Numbered from the stretch's first letter, positions 35,934 to 48,775 are shown. The stretch is DNA of 64,000 nucleotides from Guptibacillus spartinae (GCF_028610625.1 NZ_JAQQWU010000008.1:1-64000), one strand, 5' to 3'. Notes: generated by a model from the sequence alone, not told the origin. Program-made: numbers and translations.

Positions 35934-37833
<1,900 letters not shown>

Positions 37834-37837
37834 CAAA

Positions 37838-37871
37838 GAAGCACCTGCCGATTCATTTCGACAGGTGCTTT
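37838..37871. terminator. Bidirectional intrinsic terminator
   Basis: AAGCACCTG / CAGGTGCTT (plus outer A/T pairs) between pbuX and the convergent second lactate permease. Confidence 0.8.
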
Positions 37872-37874
37872 AGT

Positions 37875-39662
37875 TTATTTAATCGATTTATATGGTTTAT
37901 TATCAACGCTAATCATTGGGCTTCGAGAACGGTTCGTAGCGATGATATAGATTGCTGCAACTCCAATGAGGGTAGCGATCATCGTGCCAAGATTGAAAAT
38001 GCCTTTTTCTGATGTCCACACAATGGAATAACCGAGTGCGCCTGCCATAGTTGCATAATAGACAAAGGGGATAAGCGTTTTCCGGATAACGTCCCCTTCC
38101 TTCCCTACTAATCCTACAACAGCGGAAGCCGCAACGACGTTATGAACGCAGATCATGTTCCCAGCCGCTCCTCCTACAGCTTGTAGCGCGACAATCCACG
38201 GAGCATCTACACCTATTTGAGCCCCTACATCATACTGGAATAAAGAAAACATCATATTACTAACCGTATTACTACCGGCTATGAAGGCACCAATCCCTCC
38301 AATAAATGAGGCAAAGAGAGGCCAAAAATCACCTGTTAGAGCTGCCACACCGTTAGCAAGTTCGAGAGGCATTTTATCAAATCCTGCCCCTCCGCCACCG
38401 GAATTTAAGAATACTTGAACCATTGGAACGGTGAAAACAAGGGCAGTTGAAGCGGCGATCATCGTTTTACCTGAATGTTTCCATGCTCGTACATAGGCTG
38501 TCGGATTCATTTGATGAATGACAAATGTAATCAGTGAGACAAGGATAAAGATCGTACCTGGTAAGTAAAGTGGTTGGAAGCTTGCTGAGATCTCAGTACC
38601 GAAAATATTAGGTATTGAAACCGTCCAAGCTTGAAACCAATCAATTAATGGTAGCGCTTTCAATCGGGTTGCTACGAGTAGTAAACCAACTAGAATATAT
38701 GGGGTCCACGCACGTACCATCGACATATGTCCACTCTTATGAGCTATATCTTTAATTTCAATGCTTCCTGACCAGGAAGGATCCCAGTTTGCTTTATCTT
38801 CAAAATCCCAATGCTCCTCTTTAGGTGGCATGAGAAATCCTTTTTTTGCTGCTGTAACAACGATAGCGAGTCCAACTAGTCCGCCTATCATAGATGGAAA
38901 TTCAGGACCCAGGGTATTTGCAACAATAACGTATGGAATTGTCATAGCGAAAGCAGCAAACAAAGCAAATTTCCAAACTTTAATGCCTTCACGGAAGGAT
39001 TTGTTTTTACCAAAAAAACGAGTCATAAGTGCGACAACAAATAAAGGGATGAGTGTACCTACGATCGCATGAAGAATGGCGACCCGCCCTCCTACCATCG
39101 TAACAAGGGCAAGGAAATTATTTGTGATGTTTGCATCAGTAGCAAGCCCGGATTGAACACCGACAAGAATTGGGGTGCCAACTGCACCAAAAGAAACAGG
39201 TGTGCTCTGAATGACCATACCTGCAATAACGGCAGCCATAGCAGGAAATCCAAGCCCAACAAGTAGCGGCACAGCTACGGCTGCAGGTGTACCAAAACCT
39301 GCAGAGCCTTCAATAAATGAACCAAACAACCATGCGATGATAATGACTTGAATGCGGCGGTCAGGTGATATCCCAATAAATCCCTCTCGAATTGTTTTAA
39401 TTCCACCACTTTCTTGTAGTGTATTCAAGAGTAGAATCGCTCCGAAAATAATATACAGTAAAGTAGCGGCAACAACTAATCCATTAATGGATGCTGCTGC
39501 TACGGTAGCACCCGGAACTTTCCACACAAATAGAGCTAGTACAACTGCAACGATATAGGAGACCGGCATTGCCTTACTTGCAGGCCATCGTAAACCTACA
39601 AGGAAGATTCCTACTGCAGCAATCGGGAGTAACGATAGAACTGCTAATAAACCTGTACTCAT
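37875..39662 (-). CDS. L-lactate/glycolate permease (LctP family, second copy)
   Basis: The 595-residue product is in the same family as the permease at 32461 ([65 protein letters not shown]). It is about 50 residues longer, with an extra C-terminal helix and a basic tail ([15 protein letters not shown]). SD GTGGAGGATGAG. It lies downstream of the glycolate oxidase genes on the same strand, with a 143-base gap to the FAH gene. Glycolate or lactate import for the neighbouring oxidase is the likely role (inference). Confidence 0.88.
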   Translation of the reverse strand: MSTGLLAVLSLLPIAAVGIFLVGLRWPASKAMPVSYIVAVVLALFVWKVPGATVAAASINGLVVAATLLYIIFGAILLLNTLQESGGIKTIREGFIGISPDRRIQVIIIAWLFGSFIEGSAGFGTPAAVAVPLLVGLGFPAMAAVIAGMVIQSTPVSFGAVGTPILVGVQSGLATDANITNNFLALVTMVGGRVAILHAIVGTLIPLFVVALMTRFFGKNKSFREGIKVWKFALFAAFAMTIPYVIVANTLGPEFPSMIGGLVGLAIVVTAAKKGFLMPPKEEHWDFEDKANWDPSWSGSIEIKDIAHKSGHMSMVRAWTPYILVGLLLVATRLKALPLIDWFQAWTVSIPNIFGTEISASFQPLYLPGTIFILVSLITFVIHQMNPTAYVRAWKHSGKTMIAASTALVFTVPMVQVFLNSGGGGAGFDKMPLELANGVAALTGDFWPLFASFIGGIGAFIAGSNTVSNMMFSLFQYDVGAQIGVDAPWIVALQAVGGAAGNMICVHNVVAASAVVGLVGKEGDVIRKTLIPFVYYATMAGALGYSIVWTSEKGIFNLGTMIATLIGVAAIYIIATNRSRSPMISVDNKPYKSIK

Positions 39663-39805
39663 AGCTCATCCTCCACTTTTTATATTTGATAACGCAACGT
39701 ACTTCTCCTTTCTTCCATCAATGCTGCCTATTCTCATAAGTTGTATGTAATCTGTTTGCAAGATAAAAATTCCTTAGGTAACTTTAGTTAAAGAAATGCC
39801 TCTGG

Positions 39806-40582
39806 TTATACGTGAGTGCGAGAAGAGGCATGCTTGAACGTATTCGTTAGAGAACCAATCTCATCGATGGCACATTCAATGCGATCATCGTCTTTTACAA
39901 AATGTGCTCCAATAGGACTTCCTGTAAGAATCACGTCTCCAGGGTGTAACGTCATAATTGTTGTGAGATAAGCAAGCATTTCTTTTATGGGCACAATCAT
40001 CCATTGAGTCGGACTGTTTTGTTTCACTTCACCATTTACCTTTGCTGTTACGTGAATAGCATATGGGTCTAATTCTGTTTCAATGACGGGCCCAAGGGGG
40101 GTAAATGTGTCGAATGATTTTCCAAGTGTCCAGTGACCATTTTCATGAAAAAATTGAGGAGCTGTTACATCGTTTCCGACAGTGTAGCCAAAAACATAAT
40201 CTAGTACGTGCTCTTTTTCAATATTCTTAGCTTCTTTCCCAATGACTACGGCGAGCTCAGATTCAAATTTTACATCGTTCAGTTGATCTGGAATGATAAC
40301 CTCTTCATTAGGGCCAATGACTGAAGTTGCTGGCTTGAAGAAAAACACTGGCATTTCAGGAATTTCATCAGGGAGTGCTAGTTTGTTTTCAACGTAGTTC
40401 GCTCCAATTCCTATGATGTTCTTTGGTGTAATTGGAGCAAGTAGTTTGATGTCATCTAATGAAACCTTCTCGCTAGTATAGGACCAATTTGTAAGAGGGT
40501 CACCTTCAATAATCGTGACACTGTTCTTCTCGATGACACCAAAATGAGTCTTATCCTTGTAGGTGAATTTTCCGAATTTCAT
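39806..40582 (-). CDS. Fumarylacetoacetate hydrolase (FAH) family protein
   Basis: The 258-residue product has the FAH fold: the metal-binding Glu residues lie in KFESELAVVIGKEAKNI and the Asp in VGNDVTAPQF. PGDVILTGSPIGAHF follows near the C-terminus. Members hydrate or hydrolyse beta-diketones, open 2-hydroxyhepta-dienedioates, or decarboxylate oxaloacetate (FAHD1-like). The substrate is not clear. It is 13 bases downstream of glcD and ends before the permease gene, so it belongs to the glycolate operon. SD AAGGAGCG. Confidence 0.85.
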   Translation of the reverse strand: MKFGKFTYKDKTHFGVIEKNSVTIIEGDPLTNWSYTSEKVSLDDIKLLAPITPKNIIGIGANYVENKLALPDEIPEMPVFFFKPATSVIGPNEEVIIPDQLNDVKFESELAVVIGKEAKNIEKEHVLDYVFGYTVGNDVTAPQFFHENGHWTLGKSFDTFTPLGPVIETELDPYAIHVTAKVNGEVKQNSPTQWMIVPIKEMLAYLTTIMTLHPGDVILTGSPIGAHFVKDDDRIECAIDEIGSLTNTFKHASSRTHV

Positions 40583-40595
40583 TTTAATCGCTCCT

Positions 40596-42047
40596 TTATA
40601 TTGGTTTAACTACCTTCTTAATATCCATACACTTGCTTGGAGTTGGGAAAAGCTTTCCTTGATTCAATAAATTATCTGGATTAAATACGTCCCTGATGGC
40701 GGTTTGAGCTTCAAGTTCATCATCGCTAAAAATAAATCGCATTTCTTCTTTTTTCTCTATTCCAACTCCATGCTCACCCGTAATGGATCCTCCGGCATCT
40801 GCACAGGCTTTCAGGCATGCTGTACCCGCAAGTAAAGCCTTTTCTGTTTCTCCCTCAATCCGAGAATCAAACAGGATAAGTGGATGTAAATTGCCATCTC
40901 CTGCATGAAAAATATTAGCTATGCGAAGGTTGTACTTCTTGTTGATAGCCCTGATTTCTTCAAGTACTTCAGGAAGCTTACTTCTTGGAATAACACCGTC
41001 CTGAACAAGATAATCTGGCGAAATGGCTCCCATTGCTCCAAAACCTGTCTTGCGGTTTGCCCACCAGCGACCGCGTTCCTCCTCATCACGTGCGACTTTG
41101 ACGTCACGTACATGATGATTCTCACAAACTGACAAGATCTGTTCAATTTGTTCAGCGATTCCTTCAGCGACCCCATCTACTTCTATTAATAGTAGGGCTT
41201 CAATATCAGGGGGGTGTCCAACGGGAAAAGCCCCTGCTTCCACCCCTTCAATCGCGGTTTGATCCATCATTTCGAGCGCAGCAGGGATAATACCTGCTGA
41301 AATAATGTCAGAAACGGCCTGACTTCCATCTTCTACTCGATTAAAATAAGCCAGGACCGTTTTCTTTGATTCAGGGTTTTTAAGAATGCGGACAATGATT
41401 TTTGTCACAATCCCTAATGTGCCTTCTGAGCCTGTTAGAATGCCAAGAACATCGTATCCTGGGGTATCAAGAACGCCGTTTGGACTGATTTCTATCACTT
41501 CTCCATCTGGAAGCACTACCTCGAGACCAAGAATATGATTCGTCGTCACTCCGTATTTCAGACAGTGTGCCCCACCAGCATTCTCCGCTACATTTCCACC
41601 AATGGTACAAACGTATTGACTAGAAGGATCGGGTGCATAGTAATATCCTTTATGAGAAATAGAGTTTGTTAGTTTTAAATTTACAAATCCAGGTTGAACA
41701 ACTGCCTTTCTGTTTTCATAATCGACACTTAAAAGGTTTTTTATTTTGACTAGGCTAATGATCACTTCATTGTTTAGGGGAATCGCTCCTCCACTCAGTC
41801 CCGTACCTGCACCACGAGCAAGAAAAGGGATGGTATGATCAGCACAATATTTAACAGCGGCAGCTACTTCTTCTGTATTTTTCGGGAAAATCACAGCTTT
41901 AGGCATCGCTTTATGAATCGTAAAACCATCACAATCGTAGGATAATAGATCTTCTTTATGATGAAGAATGGATTTAGCGCCTACAATTTTTGAAAGAGCA
42001 AGAATGTCAGGATCGATTTTCTCTTTCTTCTTTCTCGCTAATAACAC
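40596..42047 (-). CDS. glcD: Glycolate oxidase FAD subunit
   Basis: The 483-residue product is the FAD-containing catalytic subunit that oxidises glycolate (or D-lactate) to glyoxylate. FAD-binding PCMH motifs are present (PFLARGAGTGLSGGAIPL, GGNVAENAGGAHCLKYG, GILTGSEGTLGIVT). The C-terminal cap has HAGDGNLHPLI and GGSITGEHGVGIEKK. The GTG at 42047 follows AAGGGAGTG. It overlaps glcF by 41 bases, so the two are translationally coupled. It acts with GlcE and GlcF at the membrane, passing electrons to the respiratory chain. Confidence 0.92.
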   Translation of the reverse strand: MLLARKKKEKIDPDILALSKIVGAKSILHHKEDLLSYDCDGFTIHKAMPKAVIFPKNTEEVAAAVKYCADHTIPFLARGAGTGLSGGAIPLNNEVIISLVKIKNLLSVDYENRKAVVQPGFVNLKLTNSISHKGYYYAPDPSSQYVCTIGGNVAENAGGAHCLKYGVTTNHILGLEVVLPDGEVIEISPNGVLDTPGYDVLGILTGSEGTLGIVTKIIVRILKNPESKKTVLAYFNRVEDGSQAVSDIISAGIIPAALEMMDQTAIEGVEAGAFPVGHPPDIEALLLIEVDGVAEGIAEQIEQILSVCENHHVRDVKVARDEEERGRWWANRKTGFGAMGAISPDYLVQDGVIPRSKLPEVLEEIRAINKKYNLRIANIFHAGDGNLHPLILFDSRIEGETEKALLAGTACLKACADAGGSITGEHGVGIEKKEEMRFIFSDDELEAQTAIRDVFNPDNLLNQGKLFPTPSKCMDIKKVVKPI

Positions 42048-43407
42048 CAGCTTTCACTCCCTTCTTTGCATCTGCTTGATAGGCCCAATCAAGCAACTGA
42101 ACAGTGTGTACAATTTTTCCGCCACGGCCGTATTTTTGAACCCCAATTGCCATTTGAAGCATACATCCCGGATTCCCCATCGAAATCATTTCAACGTCGT
42201 TGGGTATATTTTCCATCTTTCTTTCTAGTACAGCGGAAGCCATTTCTGGATTTGTAATATTATAGATTCCGGCACTGCCACAACAGGTATCGGCATTTGG
42301 CTGTTCAACATAGTCAACGCCTGGAATATCTTTTAATAATTGTCGTGGTTCGTGTCGAACACCTTGCCCATGAGCAAGATGACAGGCATCGTGATAGGTA
42401 ATCCGTTTGTTGATTGCGCTTTGTGGCTTCTCATATCCTGTATCGTAGAGATACTTTGAAATGTCCTCTACCTTTTTAGAAAACGCTTCTGCTCTTGCTT
42501 TCCATTCTGGATCATGTCGGAATAGCTCCGGATACTCCTTCAATGCACAACCGCATCCTGCAGCGTTAACGACGACTTTCTGGGCATCTTGAAAGGCTTC
42601 AATATTTTGTTTCGCAAGTTTCTTTCCGGTTTCTCGGTCGCCTGCATGAATGTGCAAGGCACCGCAACACGTTTGGTTTTTAGGAAGCACCACATCATTT
42701 CCGTTATGGATAAGAACGTTAATGGTTGATTGGTTAATGTCACTAAACATCACATCCATGATACAACCCTTCAGCATCGCAACTTGTGCTTTCGGCGTCC
42801 CTTTCGCAGGAATGACATCCACATTTTTATACCTTTGGTGAGTCGATCGGTGTATTTCAGGCATAATACTTTCCATTTCGACAAGATGATTAGGCATCAT
42901 ACGAAGCACTCCAGTCGATCGAACCGCTTTTTGGAGACCGCTCTTTTGATAGAATTTTAATAATCCGCCTGCTGCTTGAAGACGACTTTGATGTGGAAAT
43001 ATCCCTTTTAAGAAGAAGCTACTGACTACTCGCTTAACACCTTTTAACGGCATGGCCTGTCTTACCTGACCACGTGCTTCTTCAATCAAACCACCAACAT
43101 CCACGTCTGCTGGGCATGCGGTTGTACATGCTCGGCAATCGAGGCATTGAAAGACGGGATCCATAAATTGTTCATTTACCTCTAGCTTACCTTCTGCAAC
43201 CGATTTAATGAGGTGAACCCGTCCTCGCGGTGAGTGTTGTTCCTGACCTGTTTCTAAATAGGTTGGACATGACTCAAGACACATCCCACAATGAACACAG
43301 TCTGCCCACTTCTCCTCATCTGGATGATCCTCCCACAGGTAATTACTTAAACTGTTAGATGAACAAGGAGGTGAGTTCTTCAATAGCTCTTTTTCTTTTA
43401 AACTCAT
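42007..43407 (-). CDS. glcF: Glycolate oxidase iron-sulfur subunit
   Basis: The 466-residue product has two 4Fe-4S ferredoxin motifs near the N-terminus (CVHCGMCLESCPTYL and CLDCRACTTACPADV) and two CCG domains (NQTCCGALHIH and ADTCCGSAGIYN, with further Cys in VVNAAGCGC and MGNPGCMLQ). It carries electrons from GlcD to the quinone pool. SD AGGAGGAATAGG. It begins 1 base after the glcE stop region and overlaps glcD. The gene order glcE-glcF-glcD differs from the E. coli order glcD-E-F. Confidence 0.92.
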   Translation of the reverse strand: MSLKEKELLKNSPPCSSNSLSNYLWEDHPDEEKWADCVHCGMCLESCPTYLETGQEQHSPRGRVHLIKSVAEGKLEVNEQFMDPVFQCLDCRACTTACPADVDVGGLIEEARGQVRQAMPLKGVKRVVSSFFLKGIFPHQSRLQAAGGLLKFYQKSGLQKAVRSTGVLRMMPNHLVEMESIMPEIHRSTHQRYKNVDVIPAKGTPKAQVAMLKGCIMDVMFSDINQSTINVLIHNGNDVVLPKNQTCCGALHIHAGDRETGKKLAKQNIEAFQDAQKVVVNAAGCGCALKEYPELFRHDPEWKARAEAFSKKVEDISKYLYDTGYEKPQSAINKRITYHDACHLAHGQGVRHEPRQLLKDIPGVDYVEQPNADTCCGSAGIYNITNPEMASAVLERKMENIPNDVEMISMGNPGCMLQMAIGVQKYGRGGKIVHTVQLLDWAYQADAKKGVKAGVISEKEERENRS

Positions 43408-43408
43408 C

Positions 43409-44689
43409 CTATATTCCTCCTATGAAACGCTGTTCATTCAGCGTGTTTTTTGGATCAATCTTTTGTTTAATTCCTCTCATTAAAGTGAGAGGACCTTTAA
43501 GTTGTCCCCAGACATTTACCTGTTTTCTAAGTGCTAAAGGAAGGTGTTTTACGATTCCGTATCCACCATGCTCTTCAGAAAATGTTTGGATAGACCGTAT
43601 GGATTGAACGACATTTTCAGGTAATCCAGAGATCATAAGCGTACTAAGTCCATGTCCTGCTCCAGCGTGCACAAAAATTTCGACGTTACCTTCAAAATTC
43701 AATCGATCACATTCCTGCAGGAGTGGGAATACTCCCATATTGGTGGTTCCGATTTTTAAAACACCAGAAGTCGTATCTTGAAAATCGTTTTGACTGTTTG
43801 GTGTTAACTCATTAAATGTTATCCAGAAGTCTTCAGTATGATTGATCACTTCCATTATGGCTTCTGTTGGTTTGTTTTCATCAATCCATGCTTCTTGAAA
43901 AAGGACTGCTTTTTTTACATCTTCAAGTGCAATGATTAAATGATACTCCTCTATTTGAAACAAGTTTTTGGATAGCTTTGGATTCAAGAGTTCAAGAGAA
44001 ACTGGTTCGATCATAGAATCCTGTATATGTGTAAGGAATGCTTTCAAATCATGAAGGGCTTCGTCTTGCACACGTAACGTGACAACGCTTGAATATTTTG
44101 GAAGCGGACGTAGCTTTAATGTGATTTCTGTAATAACCCCAAGTGTTCCCATGGCGCCAATAAACAATTTGTTCATATCGTAGCCAGCCACATTTTTCAC
44201 TACTTTTCCGCCTGTACGAATGACTTTACCATCAGGATAAACAACGCGCATTCCGATAACGTGATCCCGTGCAGCCCCATATTTCAAGCGTCTCGGACCA
44301 CTATCATTGGCACTTACGACTCCACCGATTGTCGAAGCTGAGGAGTGAGCTGGGTCTAATGGGACCATTTGATTGTACTGCTTCAAGAAGTGTTGAAGAG
44401 TCTGCATGGTCGTACCAGGTTTAACGGTTACGGTCATATCTCCAGCTGTATGTTCAACAATACCGGTTAATTTTTTTAGAGAAAGAGTAAAGTCGTAATC
44501 AGACTTTATCCCGCCGTATCCGAGTTTAGTACCGCCGCTTACAATAGAGAGTTTCTGTCCGTCTTTGTTTGCTTCCTTTACAATCATTGCCACTTCTTCT
44601 TCCGACTCTGGATAAACGATATGAGACGTCATATTGCCAAATCGGTTTGCCACTTTGGTTAATGAACCTTCTACCAGTATTTCGTCCAA
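43409..44689 (-). CDS. glcE: Glycolate oxidase second FAD-binding subunit
   Basis: The 426-residue product is a PCMH-type FAD-binding protein (LSIVSGGTKLGYGG, HSSASTIGGVVSANDSG, LKYGAARDHVIGM, KVVKNVAGYDMNKLFIGAMG) with the GlcE-like cap. GlcE supports GlcD in the glycolate oxidase complex. The TTG at 44689 is chosen because AAGGGAGGGGAG lies just before it. A TTG at 44707 would lie in the SD itself. The gene starts 15 bases after the GntR-type regulator and precedes glcF. Confidence 0.9.
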   Translation of the reverse strand: MDEILVEGSLTKVANRFGNMTSHIVYPESEEEVAMIVKEANKDGQKLSIVSGGTKLGYGGIKSDYDFTLSLKKLTGIVEHTAGDMTVTVKPGTTMQTLQHFLKQYNQMVPLDPAHSSASTIGGVVSANDSGPRRLKYGAARDHVIGMRVVYPDGKVIRTGGKVVKNVAGYDMNKLFIGAMGTLGVITEITLKLRPLPKYSSVVTLRVQDEALHDLKAFLTHIQDSMIEPVSLELLNPKLSKNLFQIEEYHLIIALEDVKKAVLFQEAWIDENKPTEAIMEVINHTEDFWITFNELTPNSQNDFQDTTSGVLKIGTTNMGVFPLLQECDRLNFEGNVEIFVHAGAGHGLSTLMISGLPENVVQSIRSIQTFSEEHGGYGIVKHLPLALRKQVNVWGQLKGPLTLMRGIKQKIDPKNTLNEQRFIGGI

Positions 44690-44703
44690 ATTCTCCCCTC
44701 CCT

Positions 44704-45423
44704 TCAAATTGTTTCAATAAATTCAGAGCGAATCGAGAACCCTTTTCTCATATGTTTTTTTACGTAGGATAAGTGAAGAAGCATGGCTTCGTTAGCACCA
44801 GAAGCGTCTTCGCAAACAATCATATCCATGATCAGTTCATGCTGATGGTGGATGTCATGAATGAGTTCAGGTTTTGAAGCAATTAAGCAATGAAAATCAG
44901 CCATTGATTTAGCCATTGTGGAGGAGATTGATTCAAGTAATTCTTGTAAAATGCTATTTCCTGAAGCTTTAGCAATTGCCATATGAAACTCACAATCATG
45001 ATAGCCACTTTCATCATAATGACATTCGCTCATGTGATTGAGCGTTTTTCTCATGGCAATCAGATCCTGCTCTTTGCGATTTACTGCAGCCAGCTTAACA
45101 ATACTCGTTTCTAGAATTTCTCTAACTTGAAAGAGAGATTCCAGCTCCTTCTGATGTGGCATCAACATATGTTGAAAATAACGTTTAGGATTGAAGCCTG
45201 TCACAAATGTCCCCTCACCCTGTCTCGTTTCCACCAATCCTCTTCCTTTTAGCGTTGTCAGGGCGTCACGTACAGCTGAACGGCCGACATCAAGAAAATC
45301 GCAAAGTTCCCTCACAGAAGGTAGCTTATCGCCCTCTTTGTAACTCCCTTCTTTAATTAGCTTTATGATTTGTTCTTCTACTTTCTCAGATATTTTTTGA
45401 GAAGAAATACGTTTAAATTCCAA
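44704..45423 (-). CDS. FadR/GntR-family regulator of the glycolate operon
   Basis: The 239-residue product has an N-terminal GntR winged helix (about 15-75: KEGDKLPSVRELCDFLDVGR, SAVRDALTTLKGRGLVETRQ) and a C-terminal FCD effector domain with the metal-binding Asp/His pattern (FHMAIAKASGNS, HHQHELIMDMI). The TTG at 45423 follows GAAAGGTGG. An in-frame GTG 12 bases earlier is part of that SD. It is first in the glcEFD run, so autoregulation and control by glycolate or lactate is likely, as for GlcC/LldR/LutR (inference). Confidence 0.85.
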   Translation of the reverse strand: MEFKRISSQKISEKVEEQIIKLIKEGSYKEGDKLPSVRELCDFLDVGRSAVRDALTTLKGRGLVETRQGEGTFVTGFNPKRYFQHMLMPHQKELESLFQVREILETSIVKLAAVNRKEQDLIAMRKTLNHMSECHYDESGYHDCEFHMAIAKASGNSILQELLESISSTMAKSMADFHCLIASKPELIHDIHHQHELIMDMIVCEDASGANEAMLLHLSYVKKHMRKGFSIRSEFIETI

Positions 45424-45499
45424 AATAAGAACCACCTTTCAGAGATCACATATCTGACAAGTTAAAATATAATTTTAGATTTTTCAGTTAATTTAACGT

Positions 45500-45536
45500 A
45501 AAAAGAGTGCAAAAGTAGCCGATGGCCACTTTTGCA
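45500..45536 (-). terminator. Intrinsic terminator of malate synthase gene
   Basis: GCAAAAGTgGCC / GGCtACTTTTGC with a 3-base loop and a CTCTTTTT tail on the minus strand, separating malate synthase from the glc operon. Confidence 0.82.
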
Positions 45537-45543
45537 AGATCAA

Positions 45544-47718
45544 TTACTTATTGGCATATAATTTTGCTTTTGCTTCTTGTCGACGTTTATGCAAAATAGG
45601 CTCTGTATATCCGCTTGGCTGCTCCAATCCTTTGAAAACCAGCTCGCAAGCTGCTTGAAATGCAACCGAACCATCAAAATTATCAGCCATTGCTCGATAA
45701 TCTGGGTCACTTGCATTTTGTTCGTCTACAACCTTTGCCATTCGTTTCATCGTTTCGACTACCTGTTCTTCAGTACAAATGCCGTGATGTAGCCAATTCG
45801 CCATATGTTGACTTGAGATTCGAAGGGTTGCGCGATCTTCCATCAGTTCAATATTACGAATATCAGGAACTTTAGAACAACCTACTCCGTGTTCTACCCA
45901 ACGAACGACGTATCCAAGGATACCTTGCGCATTATTATCAAGCTCTTCTTGAATTTCTTCTTTACTCCAATTTCGATCTTTTAATGGTACCTGTAGGATA
46001 TCATCTTGATAGGTTAAAGTGGTTTTGGCTAATTCACTTTGAATAGAAGGAACATTCGCTTCATGGTAGTGAAGTGCATGAAGCGTAGCTGCAGTTGGTG
46101 AAGGTACCCAAGCTGTATTAGCTCCTGCTTGTAATTGGCTTCCTTTCTGAGCTAACATATCTGCCATCAAGTCTGGCATCGCCCACATGCCTTTCCCGAT
46201 TTGTCCTACACCGGAAAAGCCAGTTTTCAATCCTTGTTGTACATTTGATTTTTCATAGCTTTGCAACCAAGTAGCGTTCTTCATTTCATTTTTACGAATA
46301 ACCGGTCCTGCTTCCATGGAGGTATGAATTTCATCTCCTGTACGGTCTAGGAAACCAGTATTAATAAAGACAACGCGCTCTTTCACTTCTTGAATGCAAT
46401 TTCGTAAGTTAAGGGTTGTGCGACGTTCTTCATCCATTACACCTATTTTCATTGTGTTTCGCTCTAATCCTAGTAAATCTTCTGTTCGATTAAATAATTC
46501 ATTGGCAAAGGCTACTTCTTCTGAACCGTGCATTTTAGGTTTTACAATGTAAATGGAACCTTTAGAAGAATTTTGAAATTTGCTATTCTTGAGAACATCA
46601 TGCTTTGCGATAAGCCCTGTGATGACTGTATCCAGTATACCCTCTGGTACTTCGTTACCTGATTGGTCAAGTACGGCATTTGTTGTCATTAAGTGACCAA
46701 CATTACGGGCAAACATGAGCGAACGGCCACGAAGTGAGAATTCTTTTCCGTCAGGTGAAAGATATTCACGGTCAGGATTCAGTTTTCGTGAAATCGTCTT
46801 TTTTCCTTTTGAAAAGGATGCAACGATGTCACCTTTAATTAAGCCGAGGAAATTCCGATAGACAAGTACTTTATCCTCCGCATCTACTGCAGCAACTGAA
46901 TCTTCAAAATCCATAATCGTAGTAATAGCGGATTCTACATAGACATCTTTAATACCAGCTGGGTCAGTTTTACCGATAGGATTCGATGGATCAATTTGAA
47001 TTTCAAGGTGAATGTCGTTGTTTTTCAATAGAATAGCAACAGGATTACTTTCACTACCTTGATACCCAACGAATTGATCCTGATTTAATAAAACGCTTTC
47101 ATTACTGTTCGAAAAATGTACTTTAAGCATCCCTTGCTCAATCGAAAACTGCTTTATATCAGAATAGCTTTGTTCTTTTAAAGGCACTGCTGAATCAAGA
47201 AAACGTTTTGCGTAAGCAATGACTTTCTCTCCACGAACTGGATTATAGCTACCAATTTTGTCTGCTCCGTTTTCTTCACTAATTGCGTCTGTTCCATATA
47301 AAGCGTCATAAAGGCTTCCCCATCTTGCGTTCGCAGCGTTAATGGCATAACGTCCATTGTTTACTGGTACAACGAGTTGGGGTCCAGCCTGTACAGCTAT
47401 TTCCTCGTCTACATTTTGAGTTGTTATTGTAAAGTCGTCCGTTTCCTTTTCAAGATAATTTAGTTGTGTTAAAAATGTTTTGTATTCTTGGAATTTGTAC
47501 TCAGGATTGGCTTGATGCCATTCGTTTATTTTTTGTTGAAGTTCATCACGAATTGTAAGTAGCCTTTTATTTTTAGGAGAGAGGTCTTTCACAATATCAC
47601 CGAAACCATTCCAGAATTGATCACTAGAAACGTCTGTTCCTGGAATAACTTCGGAATTAATAAAGTGATAGAGTTCAGTGGCAACTTGTAAAAAGCCGAT
47701 CTTCGTATACTTTTCCAT
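45544..47718 (-). CDS. glcB: Malate synthase G
   Basis: The 724-residue product condenses glyoxylate with acetyl-CoA to malate. Length and content match the monomeric G-type enzyme: [20 protein letters not shown] (catalytic Mg-binding Glu/Asp region), [35 protein letters not shown]-like segment (read [19 protein letters not shown]) and [20 protein letters not shown]. The C-terminal [13 protein letters not shown]-like segment (read [17 protein letters not shown]) with [17 protein letters not shown] is also as expected. SD AAGGAGGAAATACG is strong. It takes up the glyoxylate made by GlcDEF. A LysR gene is divergent from it. Confidence 0.94.
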   Translation of the reverse strand: MEKYTKIGFLQVATELYHFINSEVIPGTDVSSDQFWNGFGDIVKDLSPKNKRLLTIRDELQQKINEWHQANPEYKFQEYKTFLTQLNYLEKETDDFTITTQNVDEEIAVQAGPQLVVPVNNGRYAINAANARWGSLYDALYGTDAISEENGADKIGSYNPVRGEKVIAYAKRFLDSAVPLKEQSYSDIKQFSIEQGMLKVHFSNSNESVLLNQDQFVGYQGSESNPVAILLKNNDIHLEIQIDPSNPIGKTDPAGIKDVYVESAITTIMDFEDSVAAVDAEDKVLVYRNFLGLIKGDIVASFSKGKKTISRKLNPDREYLSPDGKEFSLRGRSLMFARNVGHLMTTNAVLDQSGNEVPEGILDTVITGLIAKHDVLKNSKFQNSSKGSIYIVKPKMHGSEEVAFANELFNRTEDLLGLERNTMKIGVMDEERRTTLNLRNCIQEVKERVVFINTGFLDRTGDEIHTSMEAGPVIRKNEMKNATWLQSYEKSNVQQGLKTGFSGVGQIGKGMWAMPDLMADMLAQKGSQLQAGANTAWVPSPTAATLHALHYHEANVPSIQSELAKTTLTYQDDILQVPLKDRNWSKEEIQEELDNNAQGILGYVVRWVEHGVGCSKVPDIRNIELMEDRATLRISSQHMANWLHHGICTEEQVVETMKRMAKVVDEQNASDPDYRAMADNFDGSVAFQAACELVFKGLEQPSGYTEPILHKRRQEAKAKLYANK

Positions 47719-47820
47719 CGTATTTCCTCCTTATAAAGATAACAGGACCTTTCTGTGGTACTGTCCTTTTGTTAGGTATTATCTTATACTAAAAATAGTT
47801 ATTAATATAATACATATTTG

Positions 47821-47835
47821 GCATATTGAGTATGC
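47821..47835. promoter_or_regulatory. LysR-type regulator binding site candidate
   Basis: GCATATTGAGTATGC is a perfect 5-5-5 inverted repeat containing a T-N11-A pattern, placed between the divergent malate synthase and LysR genes, where a LysR protein normally binds. Confidence 0.5.
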
Positions 47836-47890
47836 TCTAAGGTTATAATTCAGAATTTTCCACAAAATACAATGATAGGAGTGAAGCGGT

Positions 47891-48775
47891 TTGGAGATTC
47901 GTCATCTTGAATATTTTTCAGAAGTGGCAAGGCAGCTAAGTTTCACTAAAGCAGCAGCGACACTTCATGTGTCACAACCTTCAATCAGCAAAGCTATTAA
48001 AAATCTTGAAACAGAGCTTGGCATTCCGCTTTTCTATCGGTCAAAGCAATTAGAATTGACTGATGCTGGTAAGGCGGTTTTGGTTAATGCTCAGCATGTC
48101 CTTCGTGCTTGTAAAAATCTAACTGCAGAGCTCTCTGATATAACAGAATTAAAGAAGGGCGAAATCAAAATTGGGGTCCCCCCTATCATCGGTGCTGCTT
48201 TTTTTTCAAAGATCATCAGCCAGTTTAAGTCACTCTATCCTACAGTGGAAATCTTACTTACCGAAGTAGGATCCAAAATGATAAAACAAGGTGTGGATGA
48301 TGGTTCTCTCGATATTGGATTGATTTGTAACACGCCTTTAAAAAATAGTAGTTTTGAAGCAGTACAGGTTATTAAAGATCCTCTCATGTTAATCGTTCAT
48401 CATGAGCATCCATTAGCAGGAGTCGATGAAATCCGCTTATCTGATCTCGCATCTGAATCCTTTATTATGTATCGAGACGATTTCACTTTATATGATCGCA
48501 TTTTAGATGAATGCGCGAAGAATGATTTTTATCCTAACATCGTATGTCAAAGCTCTCAGAAAGATTTTATGATTGAGATGGTAGAAGCGAGACTCGGAAT
48601 TGCGCTACTTCCTAGTAAAATAGCACGTTCAATCAAAAATGATTCAATCAAATCCATTCCACTTATCCAGTCGAACATTAACTTAGAACTAGGAATGATT
48701 TGGAAAAAAGATAAATACTTGTCTTTTGCAGTAAAGAAGTTTATTGATCTGGCTAATTCAAAGGTTGAAAAATGA
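47891..48775 (+). CDS. LysR-family transcriptional regulator
   Basis: The 294-residue product has the N-terminal LysR helix-turn-helix (LSFTKAAATLHVSQPSISKA) and a two-lobed periplasmic-binding-like effector domain (about 90-290: GEIKIGVPPIIGAAFFSKII; LGIALLPSKIARS). The TTG start at 47891 follows AGGAGTGAAGCGG. It is divergent from malate synthase G and probably controls it and itself. The effector could be glyoxylate, glycolate or a TCA intermediate (inference). Confidence 0.87.
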   Translation: MEIRHLEYFSEVARQLSFTKAAATLHVSQPSISKAIKNLETELGIPLFYRSKQLELTDAGKAVLVNAQHVLRACKNLTAELSDITELKKGEIKIGVPPIIGAAFFSKIISQFKSLYPTVEILLTEVGSKMIKQGVDDGSLDIGLICNTPLKNSSFEAVQVIKDPLMLIVHHEHPLAGVDEIRLSDLASESFIMYRDDFTLYDRILDECAKNDFYPNIVCQSSQKDFMIEMVEARLGIALLPSKIARSIKNDSIKSIPLIQSNINLELGMIWKKDKYLSFAVKKFIDLANSKVEK

